Shown here piece by piece: positions 5,450 to 9,400 of a DNA stretch of 9,400 nt. Numbering within the stretch: the first letter of the stretch is position 1; each line of letters starts with the position of its first letter. The stretch comes from an uncultured Micrococcales bacterium (lineage in GTDB: Bacteria > Actinomycetota > Actinomycetes > Actinomycetales > Microbacteriaceae). The notes below the pieces were generated by a model that did no database searches, had not been told where the DNA came from, and was given only the letters and a program-made list of their open reading frames with translations. The translations under genes and the position numbers were made by a program. The stretch covers positions 1 to 9,400 of the forward strand of contig CAIYTL010000261.1 in NCBI GenBank assembly GCA_903929105.1, in the 5' to 3' direction.

Positions 5450-7813
5450 TTATTCACCTATTTTGGTGATAGGCGCAACTTTGACCAAGAGGCGCTTGAC
5501 GCCAACCCCGCCAAAGCGAATTTCTGCCGTTTGCTTAGGCCCAGCGCCTGAGGTAGCCAAGACCGTGCCACGACCAAAATCAGCGTGCTCAACTTTGTCG
5601 CCAACCTCAAGCTGCATGCCCTCGTTGTTGCGCACCGATGAGATTGCTCCGGCCCAAGCAGTTTTTGGCTTCGACGGCGTGCCGCCATAACCTGAGCCAG
5701 TCGAAACTGAGCCGAAGTTTTGGTCGTCGGCTATCGAGTTGCGATAGCGAGTGTTGCTCATAGCTCGGCCAGCACCTGACTCGCGCCATTCGATCAGGTC
5801 CGCGGGAATCTCTTGCAAGAAACGGGAGGGTGTAGCCGACTCGGTTTCGCCGAAAGTTGTTCGGTTCATAGCCAAGCTCAAAAAGAGCTTCTTGCGGGCT
5901 CGAGTAATGCCCACATAGAAGAGTCGGCGTTCTTCGCTCAGCCCACCGGGTTGAATGAAAGACATGCGGTGGGGCAAGAGACCTTCTTCGATGCCGGTCA
6001 GAAACACCGCTTCGTATTCAAGGCCCTTGGCCGTGTGCAAAGTCATTAGCGAAACCGAACCAGATTCGTCGTCAATGTCATCGGCGGCAGCCACGAGTGC
6101 AACTTCGTTCAAGAAATCTGGCAAACGGCCTTCAGGGTTGTTACGCATAAATTCGCGCGCAACGGAAACAAGTTCTTCGAGGTTCTCGACGCGAGCTTCG
6201 TCTTGCGGGTCACGGCTGTTGCGCAAAAACTCTAGGTAGCCCGATTTTGCGAGCATGGTTTTGACCACAACATCGACTGCTGTGTCGGCCGCTAAGAGCT
6301 CGAGCTCGTCAAGCAGATCGCCGAGGTCTTTCATAGCGCCAGCAACTTTGGCACCGAAACCAATTTGCGCGGCCGAACCCAGGGCCTGGCGAACTGAAAG
6401 GCCGTTCAAGCTCGCAAAGTTAGCAAGTTGAGTTTCTGAAACATCGCCGATGCCACGCTTAGGCACATTCAAGATTCGACGGGTGGCGAGGTCGTCTAGA
6501 TTGTTTGAAACTGCTACGAGGTAGCCAAACGCATCTTTGATTTCTTGGCGCTCATAGAACTTGGTGCCGCCAACCACTCGATAAGGCAGGGCCGAACGAA
6601 TGAAGATTTCTTCAAGGGCACGGGTTTGCGAGTTGGTGCGGTAAAAAACCGCGATGTCCCGATAATCGGTGCCCGATCGGTGAAGTCGCGAGATTTCATC
6701 TGAAATGAACTGCGCTTCGTCATGCGCCGAGAAACCCGTGTATCCGACGATAAGGTCGCCAGTGCCCGAGTCGGTCCAGAGGTTTTTGTTCGGTCGATCA
6801 AAGTTATTGCCAATAACCGCGTTGGCTGCAGACAAAATGTTTTGCGTTGAACGGTAGTTTTGTTCGAGCAGAATCGTGGTGGCACCAACAAAGTCTTTTT
6901 CAAACTCCGAGATGTTGCGAATATCAGCACCGCGAAACGCATAAATCGACTGGTCGCTGTCGCCCACAACAGTGAGCGAAGCGGCCCCCTGAATGGCGCC
7001 GGTGCGTGGGTCAACGTGGGCGTGGTCAGGCTCTAGCTCACGCGTGAGCTCGCGGATCAAAGCATATTGAGCGTGGTTGGTGTCTTGATATTCATCAACC
7101 AAGATATGGCGGAACTTGCGCTGATAGTTAGCAGCCACCTCAGGAAAATTGCGAAATAGGTGAACGGTTTCGCTGATCAAATCGTCGAAGTCAAAAGCAT
7201 TGTTGCGCCGCAGTTCACGCTGGTAACGATCGAAAATTTCGACGAGCATTCGCTGAACCGGGTCGGCCATATCTGCTGATCTGGCAAAACTTTCGGCGTC
7301 GGCCAACTCATTCTTGGCGTTTGAAATGATTGCTGCGACACCAGCCGGCGTGAGCTTATGAACGTCGGCGCCCATGTCGCGAATCAGTCGCTTCAAGATT
7401 GCGCGGCTATCGCCAGAGTCATAAATCGTGAAGTTTGAGTTGTGACCTAGTCGTTCACTCTCGCGGCGCAAAATAGCTACACAGGCCGAGTGAAAAGTTT
7501 TAATCCACATGCCTTCGGCGCCTTCGCCAAGCAGGTGGTTGACACGTTCACGCATTTCAGCCGCAGCTTTGTTGGTGAACGTGATTGCCAAAATCTGGCT
7601 CGGCCAAGCTTCTTTTTTAGCCAAGAGGTGCGCGATGCGATGCGTCAAAACGCGAGTTTTGCCCGAGCCTGCACCAGCCACAATGAGCAACGCTGGGCCG
7701 CGGTATTCCACCGCTGCACGCTGTTGCGGGTTTAACCCCTCGAGCAGGTTGGCGCCTGCCGCACCTTTTGGTGACACTTCGGCGTCGTCAAACAGAAACT
7801 CAAGCTCATTCAT
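5450..7813 (-). CDS. pcrA: PcrA/UvrD1-type ATP-dependent 3'-5' DNA helicase (SF1A)
   Basis: This helicase unwinds DNA in nucleotide-excision repair and in clearing blocked forks. The 787-residue product has the full SF1A set: Q motif LNPQQ (27-31), Walker A GAGSGKT (47-53), TFTNKAAAEM (78-87), TFHSACVAILRR (106-117), Walker B DEYQDTN (240-246), motif III GDSDQSIYAFRGA (284-296), QNYRST (318-323), TLHTAKGLEY (591-600) and motif VI RRLFYVGITRARKKL (629-643). A polar Gly/Ser linker (about 678-732) leads to a Tudor-like C-terminal domain, VGDKVEHADFGRGTV (737-751), which binds partners in PcrA/UvrD proteins. An extra stretch (about 257-279) lies between motifs II and III; UvrD1 of mycobacteria has a shorter one there. 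The start is ATG at 7813, 13 nt after the preceding gene, with only a weak AAAG ribosome site. Confidence 0.97.
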   Translation of the reverse strand: MNELEFLFDDAEVSPKGAAGANLLEGLNPQQRAAVEYRGPALLIVAGAGSGKTRVLTHRIAHLLAKKEAWPSQILAITFTNKAAAEMRERVNHLLGEGAEGMWIKTFHSACVAILRRESERLGHNSNFTIYDSGDSRAILKRLIRDMGADVHKLTPAGVAAIISNAKNELADAESFARSADMADPVQRMLVEIFDRYQRELRRNNAFDFDDLISETVHLFRNFPEVAANYQRKFRHILVDEYQDTNHAQYALIRELTRELEPDHAHVDPRTGAIQGAASLTVVGDSDQSIYAFRGADIRNISEFEKDFVGATTILLEQNYRSTQNILSAANAVIGNNFDRPNKNLWTDSGTGDLIVGYTGFSAHDEAQFISDEISRLHRSGTDYRDIAVFYRTNSQTRALEEIFIRSALPYRVVGGTKFYERQEIKDAFGYLVAVSNNLDDLATRRILNVPKRGIGDVSETQLANFASLNGLSVRQALGSAAQIGFGAKVAGAMKDLGDLLDELELLAADTAVDVVVKTMLAKSGYLEFLRNSRDPQDEARVENLEELVSVAREFMRNNPEGRLPDFLNEVALVAAADDIDDESGSVSLMTLHTAKGLEYEAVFLTGIEEGLLPHRMSFIQPGGLSEERRLFYVGITRARKKLFLSLAMNRTTFGETESATPSRFLQEIPADLIEWRESGAGRAMSNTRYRNSIADDQNFGSVSTGSGYGGTPSKPKTAWAGAISSVRNNEGMQLEVGDKVEHADFGRGTVLATSGAGPKQTAEIRFGGVGVKRLLVKVAPITKIGE

Positions 7814-7826
7814 AACTTTAGAAAGC

Positions 7827-8804
7827 CTAGGCGACGCCGGCGACAGTTGAGGTCAGGCCAGAATTTTCTAAAAAGTTTAGAAAAAGGTCTGGTTGGTCTG
7901 CAAAAACTCCATCGACGTTTAAATCAACAAAATGTTGAAAATATTCTTCGATTGAATATTTGGCCGACTCGACTTTGGCTGTCCAGCTGAAAACCGTTAG
8001 ACCAAGAGCCCTTGCATCTGCCACCCAGCTATTTGGCGCACCAAACTGGGCGCTGCTACCCTCTGGCAGGGGTGCGCTAAGCATGTTGTGGTCAAAACTG
8101 ATGCCATCAAAATCGGCGGCGCAGCGGGCCAAAAAAGCCTCGGCGGTTTCAGTTTTCAAAATGTCATCGATGCGCCACTGCTCGGTGAGCAACACAAAAG
8201 TTAGACCCTCGAGCGAACCAGCGGCTGCCAAACCAGCCTTGATCTCGCGCAACACTTCATAGTCAAAAGTTTCTATAACGAGTTTTAAGCCGCGCTCGCG
8301 CCAATCGCTAGCTAACAGCGCCTCAACCAAAAGTGCACCCGAGTCAAGCCCAACAGTTTTGAATAGCCAAGCAAACTTGACCTCTAAAATCAAAGTTCTG
8401 CCGGGGGTCGCGAAGTCAGCATTCAAAAACTCTTCGAGCGAAGGAATCTTGAACTGGCCATCGAACTTAGCGCTGCCCGAACGCTCTTCGGGTAGGCGTT
8501 CTTTGGCTCGCAACATGCGGATTTCATCGAGCGTAAAGTCTTGAACAAACCAGCCATCGATGTCACGCCAAGGCAAGTGCAAGATTCGCCTGCGATCGGC
8601 GAACTGCGACAACTGCGCAACCGTGGTTGTGGTTGATAAATCGGCATCGTGCAGAACCACAAGCTTGCCATCTTTGGTGGGCAGCAGGTCGCACTCAACA
8701 GCGGCAACACCTTGAGCAAAAGCCAACTCGAAAGACTCAATAGTGTTTTCGGGGCGATAACCGCAAGCACCGCGGTGGCCAAAAATCGCTGGGATTACCT
8801 GCAC
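7827..8804 (-). CDS. Glycerophosphodiester phosphodiesterase (GDPD/GlpQ family), cytosolic
   Basis: This family hydrolyses glycerophosphodiesters from phospholipid turnover to glycerol-3-phosphate plus an alcohol. The 325-residue product is a GDPD TIM barrel with no signal peptide, so it should act in the cytosol. The catalytic/metal set is intact: H10-R11 in FGHRGACGYRPENT (8-21), E37 and D39 in VECDL (36-40), H52-D53 in VVLHDAD (49-55), and E141/K143 in LILEVK (138-143). The insert with GWFVQDFTLDEIRMLRAKER (84-103), then FDGQFKIPSLEEFL (114-127), resembles the longer GlpQ-type branch. The usual L-x-R-T-T after the HD pair reads LSTTTT (56-61), with Thr for Arg. The GTG start at 8804 lies 6 nt after guaA, whose last codons supply GGGAG as Shine-Dalgarno, so it is likely co-translated with guaA. 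The substrate cannot be told. Confidence 0.92.
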   Translation of the reverse strand: MQVIPAIFGHRGACGYRPENTIESFELAFAQGVAAVECDLLPTKDGKLVVLHDADLSTTTTVAQLSQFADRRRILHLPWRDIDGWFVQDFTLDEIRMLRAKERLPEERSGSAKFDGQFKIPSLEEFLNADFATPGRTLILEVKFAWLFKTVGLDSGALLVEALLASDWRERGLKLVIETFDYEVLREIKAGLAAAGSLEGLTFVLLTEQWRIDDILKTETAEAFLARCAADFDGISFDHNMLSAPLPEGSSAQFGAPNSWVADARALGLTVFSWTAKVESAKYSIEEYFQHFVDLNVDGVFADQPDLFLNFLENSGLTSTVAGVA

Positions 8805-8810
8805 GCGCGG

Positions 8811-9400
8811 TTACTCCCACTCGATAGTGCCGGGTGGCTTGCTGGTAACGTCGAGCACAACTCGGTTGACGCCATCGACCTCATTGGTAATGCGGTTTGA
8901 GATGCGAGCCAACACGTCATAAGGAACACGAGTCCAGTCGGCAGTCATGGCATCTTCACTTGAAACTGGGCGAAGCACGATCGGGTGGCCGTAGGTGCGG
9001 CCGTCGCCCTGCACGCCCACCGAGCGGACATCAGCCAACAGAACAACTGGGCACTGCCAGATCTCGGCGTCAAGGCCGGCTGCGGTTAGCTCAGCGCGCA
9101 CAATCGCGTCGGCTTTGCGAAGTAGGTCGAGACGCTCTTTGGTGATTTCGCCAACAATGCGAATGCCAAGGCCAGGGCCAGGGAACGGTTGACGCTGAAC
9201 GATTTCGTGCGGCAAACCAAGCTCAGCGCCAATAGCACGAACCTCGTCTTTAAAAAGATCGCGCAGTGGTTCGACAAGCTCAAACTGCATGTCGTCGGGC
9301 AAGCCGCCAACGTTGTGGTGACTCTTGATGCCCGCGGTAGCCCCGCCGCCAGACTCGACAACGTCTGGGTAGAGCGTGCCCTGAACTAAGAACTTGATAG
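8811..9400 (-). CDS. guaA: GuaA, GMP synthase (glutamine-hydrolysing), C-terminal part
   Basis: GuaA aminates XMP to GMP using glutamine and ATP. Only the last 195 codons lie in the window; the reading frame is open to the right edge, so the 5' part (glutaminase domain and the PP-loop) is outside. The family is usually about 520 residues. Visible are IKSHHNVGGLP (end of the ATP-pyrophosphatase domain) and the C-terminal dimerisation domain with QRQPFPGPGLGIR, DGRTYGHPIVLRPVSSEDAM, TADW, RISNRI and the canonical ending TSKPPGTIEWE followed by TAA. The Met codon at 9302 is internal, not a start. It is the first visible gene of a guaA-GDPD-pcrA run and, with purN-purH, brackets the window with purine genes. 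Confidence 0.97.
   Translation of the reverse strand, partial: IKFLVQGTLYPDVVESGGGATAGIKSHHNVGGLPDDMQFELVEPLRDLFKDEVRAIGAELGLPHEIVQRQPFPGPGLGIRIVGEITKERLDLLRKADAIVRAELTAAGLDAEIWQCPVVLLADVRSVGVQGDGRTYGHPIVLRPVSSEDAMTADWTRVPYDVLARISNRITNEVDGVNRVVLDVTSKPPGTIEWE

Noticed and set aside
6514..7014. 166-codon minus-strand open frame in another frame
   Set aside because: It sits inside pcrA across motifs III and IV, which are intact in the pcrA frame; low-complexity composition shows a shadow frame.
9086..9361. Alternative minus-strand open frame of 91 codons, and Met 9302 as a gene start
   Set aside because: The first is out of frame within guaA. The second is internal, since GuaA sequence (IKSHHNVGG) continues upstream in frame to the window edge.
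1..9400. CRISPR array, tRNA/rRNA genes, insertion sequence, prophage or defence system
   Set aside because: No spaced direct repeats, cloverleaf, transposase or nuclease-like product was seen; every substantial frame belongs to a housekeeping gene with small gaps.

Overview
The window looks like chromosomal housekeeping DNA from an actinobacterium, probably a small-genome, moderate-GC member of the Microbacteriaceae. That placement is inferred. It rests on protein character (UvrD1/PcrA of mycobacterial type, a DUF6350 membrane protein, the PurH N-terminus), on frequent GTG/TTG starts, and on gene order. The order pcrA(uvrD1)-sucC-sucD-DUF6350-purN-purH matches what I recall for M. tuberculosis (uvrD1, sucC, sucD, Rv0955/PerM, purN, purH). 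All genes lie on the minus strand, so transcription runs from high to low coordinates. No gene-free stretch exceeds about 135 bases.

In transcription order: the C-terminal part of guaA (GMP synthase, cut by the right edge); a cytosolic glycerophosphodiester phosphodiesterase 6 nt after guaA; pcrA (SF1A DNA helicase) 13 nt later, ending in a compact intrinsic terminator. An AT-rich spacer then carries the probable sucC promoter. sucC and sucD (succinyl-CoA synthetase beta and alpha, TCA cycle) are 19 nt apart and end in a long-stemmed intrinsic terminator. Next is a polytopic DUF6350 (PerM-like) membrane protein with a TTG start just beyond that terminator. After it come purN (GAR formyltransferase) and purH (AICAR formyltransferase/IMP cyclohydrolase, cut by the left edge). 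purN looks leaderless, and purH is tightly coupled to it.

Functionally the window joins purine synthesis at both ends (guaA; purN-purH) with DNA repair, one TCA-cycle step and a likely cell-envelope/division factor. The terminators suggest three transcription units: guaA-GDPD-pcrA; sucC-sucD; and DUF6350 with or without purN-purH. I found no mobile element, CRISPR array, tRNA or rRNA, and no convincing new system. The most worthwhile leads are the terminator abutting the DUF6350 start, the leaderless purN signal and a few unusual motif residues.
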